In this document: positions 45,754 to 56,534 of the stretch, piece by piece
Layout of the letters: each line of letters starts with the position of its first letter
How positions within the stretch are numbered: position 1 is the first letter of the stretch
Origin: Larix kaempferi
Taxonomy: Eukaryota; Streptophyta; Pinopsida; Pinales; Pinaceae
Assembly (NCBI GenBank): GCA_027924585.1
Contig: BSBM01000068.1
Span: forward strand, 12,435,501-12,499,500
Length of the DNA stretch: 64,000 bases
Reading direction: 5' to 3'
Notes under the pieces: generated by a model
The model's database searches: none
Told to the model about the DNA's origin: nothing
Seen by the model: only the letters and a program-made list of their open reading frames with translations
Made by a program: the position numbers and the translations under genes

Positions 45754-47779
45754 TGTAATGTCCCAAATTTGGCATTGGGTCACAATGGCCTAATCACATT
45801 GTCCCTATTCAATCGAGTTTGTCAAATTGATGCTAAAGTTCAAATAATTGCCAAGGAGGAAAATTACTAGTTTCCTAAGTTTGGGGTGGAAGCTTTGGGA
45901 TTTGAAATAATGGGGATAATAAATGATGTTTGAACATTAGAATGGAATAAATATTTAATAAAGGACCTAAATAAATATATACAAGTGAAAATCAAAGTGG
46001 CATTTAATCATGAAGACACATGGAGGAAGTGGAACCCACATATGGCTAGATTTCCCCACTACACTTGGCATCATTCTCTCACCAATTCGAATTTAAGGTG
46101 AATGGTAACATACTTGGGGGAGTCCAAAAGGTATTATTCATGGCATGACTCATCCAAGGTCGAAATATAGAGGAAGAGTAACTCCCATGGAAGAGGAAGA
46201 GGCAATTTGGAGCTAGTGAGACACTTGGACTAGATTCCGTAGCTCTATGACAACAATGATGAAGATGCTATGACACCTATGACACAAATCAGACCTGAAG
46301 GTTGACATATGACATATATGACATGTCAAAGCTAAAAATAGACTCCAAGAGGGTGCTCAAGGGTGTTAGGGAAGCTAAGATGCTTCCACATGTGATTTGG
46401 TGGAAGTGGGAGACTAGGAATTGTTGTACAAGTGGCATTCTTTGGAATCTCTTCCCAACTTGATTTGGCATGAGTCTCTTGGAAGGAATTCGACCCATGG
46501 AGGACATTAGAACTTTATAAATGTCAATAACAAATAATGAAACCAGATTTTGATCATTTGTAGAATTTGTAATTGCATTTGTGAAGAGGGAGAGCTAGTG
46601 GATGACTAGTTTCTTGCCTTAGACAATTTCGAGGGTGAAAGATTCCCATCCAAGTTGGTAATTGGAAAGGCCATTCAGAACTTTCATTTGGAGCTTTAAT
46701 GGAGTCTTTATTTGTAGGTTTAAGCTATAGGGCAGCTCATGGTTTCTTCTATTGCAGCTCACTCCTTCAACCATTTCCAGTTTTGATGGCATATTCTTGA
46801 TCCTTGAGGGAGGGCATTTTTGGTGAGCTATTGTACTCTTTGGGGGAGATTCTAATGCCCATTTATTTTTTAATTTGAATTAAATACTCTTTTCTTCATC
46901 TTCAGGAAGTTTCAGGTCGAAATTACAAGTAGAAATGTATAAATCCCATTTTTAATGGAAGAACAATGACATTTCCCCACTACCTTGTTGTGAACCAATG
47001 TATTGATGATGATTTCGAATGAATAGATGATTCTCTGATTCATTTGTGATTAATAGAATTCCATGGATGTATTTTACAAGTTTCATGTACTGTACTTGAG
47101 AATTTGAAGTATTTTTAGACAGTTTAATTGCATTGGGAGAAGAAATAGTGCCATTTCCCCAAGGGTCGAATTGGTGATTTTTGCAGTTGAATGGGAGAGG
47201 GTTGGAATAGATATAATAATCAATTAATGGTGCACATGAGACCTTAATAAAATCCTTAATACATTCCCTACCTCTGTTCAGAAATTTGAGTGGCTTTGGA
47301 GGCATTTGGGAAGCCATTTTCAGTACTTACCCCAGGGGGATTTGAACCCCAAATTACTAGTAAAATTGCATACTTGGTCCATAATCTTAAGAGAGTTTGT
47401 AGAGGTATTTTGGTGGCCATATATCATCCCTGAACATCATATTCAAGTCCTAATATTATTCATACACCTTCCTTGAATATTTGAAGGCATTTGGAGTCAA
47501 TTCGAGACCTAGAGACCAATACTAGTCAAAGGCAAATTTACTAGTAAAGTTCCCTACATTGGCCAGAATTGAAAGAGTATTTGCAGAAGTATTTTAAAGG
47601 TCCAAAGACATCCTTAAAACACATATTTATGTTCTAATATCATTCATATACCTTCTCAGAAGATTTGGGATCATTTGGGGCAAATTTGGGACCTAGAGAT
47701 CAAACTAGTCAAAGGTCGAACTAGGGAAAAAAAGTGGAAAATTGCCATTTTAATAAAATTCCTAACAAGGGACATTATA
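45754..47779 (+). repeat. 5' LTR of element B2
   Basis: Begins TGTAATGTCCC and ends GGGACATTATA next to a tRNA-Met site; about 2.03 kb. Internal words match the C LTR ('gaggaagagtaactcccatg', 'tatgacaacaatgatgaaga'), showing kinship. Much of the rest has diverged. Confidence 0.85.
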
Positions 47780-47780
47780 G

Positions 47781-47798
47781 TGGTATCAGAGCATGGTC
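47781..47798 (+). promoter_or_regulatory. Primer binding site of B2 (initiator tRNA-Met)
   Basis: TGGTATCAGAGCATGGTCC one base after the LTR end, 48 bases before the ORF start. Same spacing style as B1 and C. Confidence 0.92.
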
Positions 47799-47845
47799 CT
47801 TGAACCTGTGGATTAGGTACATACATTCAAGAATAATAGGCATCC

Positions 47846-50157
47846 ATGTCTTACTATTGTGATGAATCCTATGAGTACAATTCTTATGAGGAATATGCAG
47901 ATGCTTATGAGCAATATGAAGCAAAATGTGAATGGTACAAGGAAGAGATGCCATCACGCAACACTTCTTACAATTTCAAGAGAAATGAAGATTATTCTTA
48001 TGACTTTAAATCTGATGAATATGAGTGTGTCACACCAACCAAGGATAATTCTATGAGTGAGTTGCAAAGATGGAGAGCAAAATATAAAACCTTGCCCCAA
48101 CAATATCAAAAATATCAAGAATATCTTGCTTTTAGCAAAAATACACAAAATGCCATGTCTTTTGAGTACTTTGCTGAACATGTTTTTGAAAATAGGCCCA
48201 AACATGAAGATGTGGAGTTAGTAAAGAAAGGTTTATGCCCTTCTTGTAAACAACCTTGGAGTGAGTATCATACATGTGTGCATGAAATTATGTCCCACTT
48301 GAGGAGAGCTTTTGGGAATTCTTCAAAAAGAGATTACAAAGATATTGATCATAAGGAAAACAAGGGGCAAAATGCATCATCTTGCTTGAAGGATAAAAAT
48401 GAAGAGACATCACAAGAGCATGAAGAAGATTCTATTAAAAATATGGAAGATCATTTCGAGACACCTTCTAGCTTAGACATGAACCAAAGAGCATCTACTG
48501 ATGGATGCTTAAACTATGAAGGAGTACCTACTAATGGGTGCTCACACCTCTATGTTGGTGACATAGAGATCACTTTTGAAAGTGTTGCTGCAAGCCCAAG
48601 TTCCATTAAGCATGATAATGAAGACCTTGTAGCAGTTGAAGAAGAACCAAGATCAACTTCCCCATCACCACTTGAGCTTCATGAAGTTGGTCCAAGAAAA
48701 ATTGAAGAAGATGAGGAGGTTCATTTGCAAGCGCCTCATTTTCTTGAAGGGTCCTTAAAGATGAATGAAAATAAGATCCAAGAGTCCCTTAGCATTCTCC
48801 ATGACACTCAAGCATTGGTATCAAATTCTTGTTGGAGAGCTACTTCATTGGAGGAAACATCCTTCCTTGAAGACATGGAGAAGATTCAAAGAGCAATGTG
48901 TCACATCAAAGATAATTTCATGTCTTTGATTTTTGATAGAAACCATTTGTTTGAGCTTAATGAATTGTTACATGATGCATACTTGAAGAATAATGAGGAT
49001 ATTCATAAGCTCACAATTCAAAATGAGCAACTTCTTGAAAAGTTGCAAGATACTTGTTTTTCCTCCTATGTTTCAGATTGTCAAATGGTAGATTGTTTGG
49101 AGGATTCTCATGACATGGTGGATCATGAGAAATGTGGGAATTTGAATGTTGTTAATGTGTTTGAAGATGAACTTGAAGAGATCCAAACACTTGATGTGGT
49201 GGAAGATGAACTTGAATTGTCTCTTGATGAAGCTTATGCAATTTTTAAAGAAGAGCATGATTCCTCTACATTGGAACCAATCTATGACAAAGGTTTCTCA
49301 CTTTTGAAGGAGCTGCATGATACTACCCACATGGATCCTTCCCATGATGAAACTTCTACACTTTTTGATCATTTGGGTGAGTTAGTTCATTCTCCTACAT
49401 CCTACAATTCCATGTTTTGTAGTATTAGTCTCAATGAAGTATGGGTGAAAGGGTTCTTTTTGATGGTGCCACATGAGGAGTATGGAACTCCTAGATTTAC
49501 CTTTTATGATGACATGGTTGGAGCACATTCTTATTCACATTTGCAGCAACATTATTTGTCACTTTATGATGATGCAAATCTACATGGATGCACCTATGAT
49601 ATGCATTTGAGTCACTTGAAGACTCGTGGTTTTTCTTGCTCAACATTTGATTCATTTGATGTTGGAGGAACTTCATCCAACACTTGGGAGAATAGATTTA
49701 TGATTGGAGAACATTTTTGTTGGAAGACACATACTTTGTTATATTTTTATGATTCTCACATTCATGGATGTATGGGTGAGACTTCTTTGAGTCATTTGAA
49801 GTCTCCTTGTTTTTTCTGTTCATTATTTGGTTGAGATTTTAGTGGAGATTCTTCATTCACTTCTTGGATGAAAGAATACATGGCTGAATATTTTGATGCA
49901 TATCACATCCTTTTGGAGCAGCATTATAGGACATGGGATCCTCACCTATGTCATTGGAGCAGATTTGATTGGTCACTTGAAGCTTGTATGTACTTGGAAA
50001 ATGGTGGTCTACTTGCTTGGAGGTATAAGCACTTTCATGACTCTTTGATGAAGCATATCCTTGATGTACATTTTCATTATGTTGTTATGTACTTTGATGA
50101 TATATATTTCGTACTCATGATGTTTGGAAGAATGCATACAAGAAAATGGGATCCAGG
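47846..50157 (+). pseudogene. B-type ORF, unfamiliar acidic protein (B2 copy, best preserved)
   Basis: ATG 47846 opens 662 codons to a TGA at 49832-49834; the same frame then continues to 50157, where an E-family LTR cuts it. The start is supported by the B1 copy, which begins the same way. Features: a Tyr/Glu-rich N-terminus (residues 1-35); CPSC at 131-134 with H142 and C144, a possible small zinc site; an acidic middle; LEDMEKIQ near 345; and Cys/His-rich repeats of ~61 residues from about 572 (YDDANLHGC..., then YDSHIHGC...). The TGA falls inside the second repeat, where B1 has Ser, so it looks like a nonsense change. No gag, protease, RT or integrase signature was recognised. Family and function unknown; it may be a gag-like or accessory protein of a non-autonomous element. 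Confidence 0.75.
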
Positions 50158-50859
50158 TGTTAACACCCAAAAAGTGCTCACTAGCTCATTCCCTTATTCA
50201 CATGACCCATTTGTCCACTTTTCCACCATTTGAGCCTCTGAAACCAACAAAAGGTCACCAAAAGACCTTAGTACACCCCTTTTTCCCACTCAAAAAGATT
50301 ATTTTTCCTGAAAAGCATAAAAAACCCTAAAAAAGGGTCCAAATTCCCAAAAATATTAAAAAGGGAATTAAAATATTAATTTTATTCAAAAAAGGAAAAA
50401 GGAGGGAAAAGTACCTAAACCATGTCAGTCAATACCATTTGGTTTCCACAAAACCACAAATGGTATTCCCCACCACCAAAACCTATAAAAAGGTGGTAGG
50501 GGCTCCTCATTTCACATCCATCCCTATTCCTATCCTCATGCTGCCAAAATCTCCCTTGAGTATTTGGCCATTGTAGCAAGCCTTGGAGAAAGGACCCATT
50601 GGAGATTGGAGCTGCTCACCATTGGAGCCATTCAAACAACCTTCATCACTTGGAGGTATTGTTCTTGCAAGCATTTGCTTGCCCCATTGTCAATACAAAA
50701 ATTATTTTTTATCTTTCTTGTTCTTGTTCTTTAATTCAAAATGAACATGCTAGTTTAGTTTAGTTTAGATTTAGTTTATTGTTTTATTTCTATTGAAACT
50801 GCTGCTACTAGTTAGTAGGTGCCCATAGCACTAAGCTTGGTTGCAAAACCAAGCCAACA
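50158..50859 (+). repeat. E-family LTR, copy 1 (5' LTR of E1, R/U5 type a)
   Basis: TGTTAACACC...AAGCCAACA, 702 bp. Downstream of the TATA box it shares with copy 3 (60011) words such as 'ccattggagattggag' and 'aaattattttttatctttct' that copies 2 and 4 lack. Confidence 0.92.
50483..50492 (+). promoter_or_regulatory. TATA box of E LTR
   Basis: ctataaaaag is present in all E LTR copies (also 56861, 57267, 60336 and 63414), between a CACCACCAAAACC word and GGTGGTAGGGG. Transcription would start some 30 bases on, near the point where LTR types a and b begin to differ. Confidence 0.65.
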
Positions 50860-50879
50860 ATTTTTACCTTTCGCGGGCT

Positions 50880-52127
50880 ACATCTCAGTCTGGAGCAACC
50901 AGTTCATATGCTCCCATGGCACATCACCATCATACCCATGGAACTTCATGTCCACCTCAGTGTTTTGGTCATGCACCACCTGCATACGTCCCCCCAACTG
51001 CACCTCAACCAGTGTACTATCCACAGCATGCTGCGGCAGCTAACCCAACACCTGCAATAGCTCAGGGTTACCAACAACCCCAGCAGGCAAATGGACCACC
51101 TCCAGCCCCACAGGCTTATTATCCACCACAACCTGCTCCCGCACCTGCGGTGAACCAAAATCCTCCCACTGCTCAAGGGCAAGTGTATAACAGCACAACC
51201 AGTCCCAGAACCAAAACAACCAGCGCAACCAAGGTGCGCAACAGAACCGTGGTAGAGGTCGCAACCGCGGTAATAACCAACAACATCAGCAAGGCCCTCC
51301 ACCTCCCAATCCTCCGCAGAATAACGATGCTGCTCCTCCCAACCGTAATCCGGATCGGAATCCTAAGCAGCCTAGAAATAATAACCTCAGAACAAACCAC
51401 CCTTGTTATATCTACGGAGTCTATGGTCATTACACGCATTCTTTCCCACATTTGCAGCGAGCTCGACAACTTTGGACCGACGATGCCCATCATCAAGGGA
51501 AAGCGGCTCCTCAGCCGCCACCCAATCCTCCACCGCCTCAACGACTGTTCCAAGAATTCACTGATGTCTTTACTTGGTCAGATACCGAAATGCCTGACCT
51601 TGACCCCGCCATTTATACGATCTCCACTAGATACCCCTCTGTCCGGTCGGCCTCTTCCACCAATCCTGTTCACACCCATGTTCCACTATGCTACATCGGT
51701 TTCGTCGATGGTGCAAGCCGTTGGTCCCCCAATCTGGCCTTCGCAGCTTGGGTAATATATTCCCCTTCACATGAGTTGATCCACATCGACGGAATGTGTT
51801 TGGGTGCCGCTACCAACAACCAGGCGGAATATGATGCCGTGACTGGTCTTTTGGCCACAGCTCTCCAAATGAGCATACGTCACCTTAACGTCTTCTTGGA
51901 CTCACAACTCCTAGTTTCCCAACTCAACAATGATTACCAGGTACGCGATCCCTATCTGTTCAGAAACTTTTTACGCACTAAACAAATGATTCGATAGTTT
52001 GAATCCATTTCATTCACACATGTCCCAAGAAAACTCAATAGTGTAGCAAACCACATGGCCAACAATGTACTTGACTGGCACACCAATCGCATCATACCAT
52101 ATACAAATGTGCATCCACGTGCATAAC
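50880..52127 (+). pseudogene. gag C-terminus fused to archaeal-type second RNase H (E1)
   Basis: The first part is rich in Pro, Gln, Tyr and Ala (AQGYQQPQQANGPPPAPQAY). After a frameshift near 51.19 kb it becomes RG-rich (QNRGRGRNRGNNQQ). A worn zinc knuckle CYIYGVYGHYTHSF follows (two of three Cys lost), then an RT leader (FTDVFTWSDTEMPDLDPAIY) and directly an RNase H: FVDGASRWSPNLAFAAWVIY, ATNNQAEYDAVTGLL, VFLDSQLLVSQLNNDYQVRD. These carry the D, E and D residues of archaeal/type-I RNase H, as in the extra RNase H of Tat/Ogre elements. A TAG at 51995-51997 precedes FESISFTHVPR. Zinc knuckle to RNase H is one open frame despite the deletion of protease and RT. Confidence 0.8.
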
Positions 52128-52325
52128 ATGTGCCTCCACGGGCATATACCAAAACAAAATGTGCATCCACATGCATAACATGTGCCTCCACGGGCATATA
52201 CAAAAAACCAAATGTGCATCCACGTGCATAACATGTGCCTCCACGGGCATACAGAAACTCAAACATGCCTCCACGGGAAAACATAAAGACAACAAGTGCA
52301 TCCACGTGCATACACGACTATATAC
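52088..52325. repeat. Minisatellite between RNase H and PMD genes (E1)
   Basis: About four or five units of ~50-56 bp built from gtgcatccacgtgcat, aacatgtgcctccacgggcat and an A-rich spacer. Each unit carries CACGTG-like and ACATGT palindromes. The same array, reversed, is at 58535-58720 in E3. Confidence 0.9.
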
Positions 52326-52473
52326 CAGCATCGAATATATACATATATATACATCATCGTATAGTCAGAACATGTCATAGGTGCCCTCAGCACCCAATAT
52401 ACAAAAATACATCAGCCGTACAAAAAGAGTTTCCCCATATGCTCATCAGCATTTGGGGGAAAATACACATCAT

Positions 52474-53909
52474 CTAGTCCTGAGGGTCCCTGGGCTCCTC
52501 TGATGCCTCCTCCGCTGGTCCCGCCGGATCATGACGAGCCCGAACTCTGCGCTTCTCTGGAGCCTCCTCCGCTGGCCCCGCTAGGTCATCCCGTAGACGG
52601 ATCCTCATCTCAGCCGGCTCTACCGAGACATCCCGAGCACCACCCCTGTGCTCTGCCACAAACACCGCTGTCCTCAACAAGAGCGACCGCCACTCAGGAG
52701 GCACACCGAAGCAACCCTCCAAAATATCCCGATCCAGGTCTCTCCAACCATCCTCGGGGAGTCCAGCTAGGATCCGGTCGAAGGTCTGTCTGACACCCTC
52801 TATGGCGTCATCTCGAGGGCCAACCCCTCTCCCACGAGCCACAAATCCTCCACCACGTGGAGGTGGTACCGCTGCAGGTGGATGAGCGACCACCATCGCC
52901 CGCCCCTGACGAGCCACGTAGCCGGCCGGTGGTACAGGCCCAACATCTGCACAATGCAAAATAAACCATCATATGCAACTATAATCATAAGACTGATAAA
53001 TCAAACAACACATGATATAGTATAAAATAAAACACAAAACATACCGTCTAAACTCCAGGCCTGTCTTGGGGCACGAGGCATCTCCGGGTCACCTTGATAG
53101 TCCATGCTGGCGTAGGGGTAGTCCTCAATCACCAGGGGCATCTGCTCCCACTGCTCATAAAAATCCTCCGTGAAGAAACCACGGACACCACTGCCGCCAC
53201 GAGGCATCATCTGCCCCCACCGCATCATACGAGGCTCACTCACCAGACCAGCACGAATGGATACCCGTGGCCGCAAGGTCGGCAAGCGCTCAAAGAAAAA
53301 ACAGCATAGGAAGGAGGCATAACAGAACTCACCTCCCTCTCGAATGGCCTTTTCCAGATCTCTCCGGACACCAGCCAGAAACATCTGCCCCTAGGCATAA
53401 TAAGTCCCCCGGAGAACAGAGTCCACCATCATCATTTGTCCCCCAGACATACGATGTGGCGCAGTAGCACCCAATATCTGCAGAACACATGCACCAACAA
53501 CCCGCATATCCCACTCACGTAGGGATCGCAGACTAATAGGGCTGTTCTGCAAAACAGCATCATCAACACAGAAAGTCTGTAACAAGTCCTCCATGTCTAC
53601 ACCCAGCAGGATCCTCGGCAAGAGATCGCCCACCTCACCCAAACGAGGCAACCCAGTCAAAAAATAAACATCTTTGAGGGTGATCTCCAACCTCTCACCC
53701 CCAATAATAAATGCACCCTCCGCCGGCACCCACCAACTCACTAGCTTGTTCAGGAGCCATCTCACTGAACGAATAGGTGGAATCTGAGCGAACTTCAAAA
53801 GTCCGCTCACAACCAAATTCTGTCGCACCCCTGGATCAGTCTGAATCCTCGCCATAAGATCATCATCGATCTCCCGCTACCGCCACGAGGATAATGGTCT
53901 CCTCAACAT
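52474..53909 (-). pseudogene. Plant Mobile Domain (PMD) gene with intron, antisense in E1
   Basis: Minus-strand exon 1 (53909-53045) and exon 2 (52946-52474) join in frame to about 445 codons. The intron 53044-52947 (98 bp) has GTATGT...TTGTGCAG borders. Exon 1 has FAQIPPIRSVRWLLNKLV, SWWVPAEGAFIIGGERLEIT and LKDVYFLTGLPRLGEVGDLL, the W-x-P ... F ... GE-x-x-ITL-x-DV ... GLP pattern of PMD/aminotransferase-like plant mobile proteins. Exon 2 encodes a Gly/Arg/Pro-rich stretch and an acidic tail with repeated RARHDPAGPAEEA-type units. Lesions: TAG at codon 11 (GAG in E2) and TAG after YYA at 53391-53393 (TGG in the E2 fragment). PMD proteins act in the nucleus in silencing and genome stability, and PMD genes are known in gypsy and Mutator elements. 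It is convergent with pol. Confidence 0.8.
52947..53044 (-). other. Intron of the PMD gene (E1 copy)
   Basis: 98 bp, T-rich, with donor G|GTATGT and acceptor TTGTGCAG|AT. The reading frame is kept across it (…SLD-DVGPVPPAGY). The E3 copy keeps only its last ~60 bases. Confidence 0.75.
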
Positions 53910-53965
53910 CCTGCCAGAAAACAGAAGAAATTTTTAGCCCTAGCATAAAATTTTTGAAAAAATCC

Positions 53966-54236
53966 CATCACGGCTTTTCCACAAAAAGCCGCGATGCCCA
54001 TCGTGGCATTTCCACCAAAAGCCGCGATGAACATCACGGCCTCCGTGCAAAAACCCGCGATGAACATCGCGGATTTTGGCCAGACAGTCGCGATGAACAT
54101 CGCGACTATCTCCCATGAACTCGCGATGAACATCGCGGGTTCCAACCTCACAGTAGCGATGAACATCGCGACTGTCATCCTGAAACCCGCGTGGTTCATC
54201 GCGGGAATAGACCCGAAACCCGCGATATTCCACGTT
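53966..54236. repeat. 33-bp hairpin array upstream of PMD (E1)
   Basis: Seven units with a strict 33-34 bp period (GCGATG at 54023, 54057, 54090, 54123, 54156; GCG at 54189). Each is a dyad CGCGATG-NN-CATCGCG. The flanking bases change but often stay complementary: GCC/GGC, AGT/ACT, CAGT/ACTG, CCC/GGG. The array starts about 57 bases before the PMD start codon, in its probable 5' leader. Frames through it on both strands give repetitive peptides and are not genes. Confidence 0.93.
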
Positions 54237-56534
54237 GGAGGGTCAACATGGAATTTTGCGGCCTTCGGGGGCCCGCCGCCAAGCAAAAAAGACATAATTG
54301 AAAAGGCTAAGGAAAATAGAGTTACCTGAAACTCGCAGAATCGAAAACCAACGGTGAAATATCCCGAAAATCAAGAAATAGCTCTGACAGCTCTATCAAA
54401 CTCGCACGTAACAATGACAAGTCATTTGGGCCCCACGCCCTATTTATAAAAATTCCACCAATTTTCAAACAACCATAGCGGGATCATAAGAAGTCCATTT
54501 TTCAAACCGTTGGTACTGTTGGAATCAGCACAGTGAGAACTTCATGCAGGTTCCTTCCTTTTCCCATTTTCACGGGGTCTATTTTTTGACCATTTTTTGG
54601 CCTCTCTCGTGGCCTCGGTTTGCATGCCACATCGACCGTTCTCCATTTTGGACGTGTCATATATCACCGGATTCAGTTTTTCGCGCTCGTGATGATGCTT
54701 GAGATCATTTCTCGCTGTCACGTCCCGATTTTCAGGGCATTTGTCATGCCCCCCATGTAGCCTCGGTTGGCGTGCCACATCGACCGTTCTCCATTTTCGA
54801 CAATCCTTATGTCACCGGATCCAATTTTCCGCACCGATGATGATGCTTGAGACCTTTTTTCGCCCTCATCAACCCCTTTTTGTTCGGTATAATTTTATCC
54901 CTTTTTCGGGCCGAGCAACCACTTTTACGAAAAAGGCACTTAGGGAGTTTCTGTTAAACTCTTTTCTGACTCCTAAAAACAATGAAAAGATTGCCGAGCA
55001 ACCTTGCTTCCTTTCATGCTCGTTAAACATATCTGAAAGGGCGTCTACCTGGTATAAGTTTACCCCTTTTCCGGACCTTGTAGACTAATTACGAAAAAGG
55101 TATACTATAGTCACATCGGCTAGAAGAGTTCTCCATCCGCATCATTTTATGCTTTCTCGGGCCTTGGAGACTAAACTTACGAAAAAGAAACACCAATAGA
55201 GTCCACTTACCATTTTCAGACTCTCTAAAACATGAAAGCAACCATGAGCATGAGCCGTCTTGGACTCACAAAATCCACAGGACCGTACCATTCCAGAGCA
55301 CACTTTTATCCCTTCTTGGAGCTCATTAAAACTACGAAGAAGGAATCAATGGTGCCTCTTGGCGCCACGATAGATCACATCTACTCATTAGGCAGCTTCC
55401 CCATTTTGGTCTCCTTTGTTCAGAGTATTCTGCAGTATGTCACCTTGATAATCCTTCGACGGCACCTATCAGCTCGTCCTCCCCCCCAGAGTCAATATAT
55501 ACCATTCAGTCAAAGCAATGATCCCCACACCTACAAGTCAGTTCCCTACGCTGCCAGGTCAACCATGTCATCATGCTATGAACAAAGGAAGTTTGAGTCT
55601 GCCCATTTTTTGACCCAGTTATTTCCCATTCCCACAAGTATGTCAGTCCTACCATCAGTACTACAACACTTCAGTTTTACACCTTGTGCTCCTATCAAGG
55701 AAACATCATTGCCTTGTTAGTTGCTGATATCCCTCTGTCAACGACAACCACATTGATTCCAGAGGATAGACCTAGAGGTCCCTGTGTCTTGGACTCATCA
55801 CCATTTATGATGAGTGCCTACGAATCATTTCGAGAGGAATCTTCAGTGCCTCTCCAAATGGTTGTTTCTCACATGCTCGACTTCAACACCTTGATCACAT
55901 CGTTGAGACTCGCACAGGGTATTCGTCCGTTTCACTTATTAGTCGAAGACCCCGGATACCTCCTAACTCCTCCACATTTGAGAGTCTTCCTATGGATAAA
56001 ACCAGTTACACTTTTTCTATAGATATCCGTGTTGCGCATGGCGACAGTATTCAGATGTACCCCAGTTTTATACTCCCTTGAGTGTACAGTTACATTATTT
56101 CTCAGAGATGACTCATAGTCTTTGAGTCCCTACAGATGTTGGACACCTTCAGTTTCGGCAGTTCCTTAGTTATTCCAGTGTACCAGTTATTGAGATCCTT
56201 TATGATCAGGAGTACATCCCAAAATAATGTCCCCCCTGGACCATTATGGTGTACCGGTAGATTCTTTATGTATTAGATCCCCCTTCTTGGGACTAATTGT
56301 TATGTATATGTCTTGATACGAGCATGGGAATGCCCGCCTCGTCCATTATCAGAGATTATACCTCATTCATATTGAGGCCATGTAATATTTTTTGTTTCTT
56401 GCAGCTTCCAAGGGCCGTGGCTCCAGTCTCCAATCGGTCTCTTCTCCTTCCCAAACACTTGAAAAAAGACAAAAGAACTATGATGTCTATAGGCCATACG
56501 ATGAGCTCCTGCCCTCACACATCAGGGGGCAATC
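54237..56534 (+). other. 3' non-coding region of E1
   Basis: Contains a ~150-bp duplication (54.61 and 54.76 kb, 'ccacatcgaccgttctccat' word), then three short hairpins (54899-54936, 55063-55100, 55152-55187). A long stretch follows to the polypurine tract. The same region recurs in E2 (61338-63089) and, older, in H (1-1653). Open frames 55232-55720 and 55684-56022 appear in both E1 and E2, but most differences between copies change the amino acid, so they are probably not coding. The tract agggggcaatc ends at 56534. Confidence 0.75.

Noticed and set aside
53966-54236. CRISPR-like array
   Set aside because: The repeated palindromes have short, related spacers, lie in a plant retroelement and have no cas genes nearby. 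A hairpin minisatellite explains them.
53894-54329. Repetitive peptides on both strands (SRDEHRG-type and VAMNIA-type)
   Set aside because: They are translations of the 33-bp array and its flank. The real PMD start lies on the minus strand at 53909, outside the array.
55232-55720. 162-codon ORF also present in E2 at 61787-62275
   Set aside because: Both copies are open and equally long, but by my count about ten of thirteen base differences change the amino acid. That fits non-coding drift, and no domain is seen.
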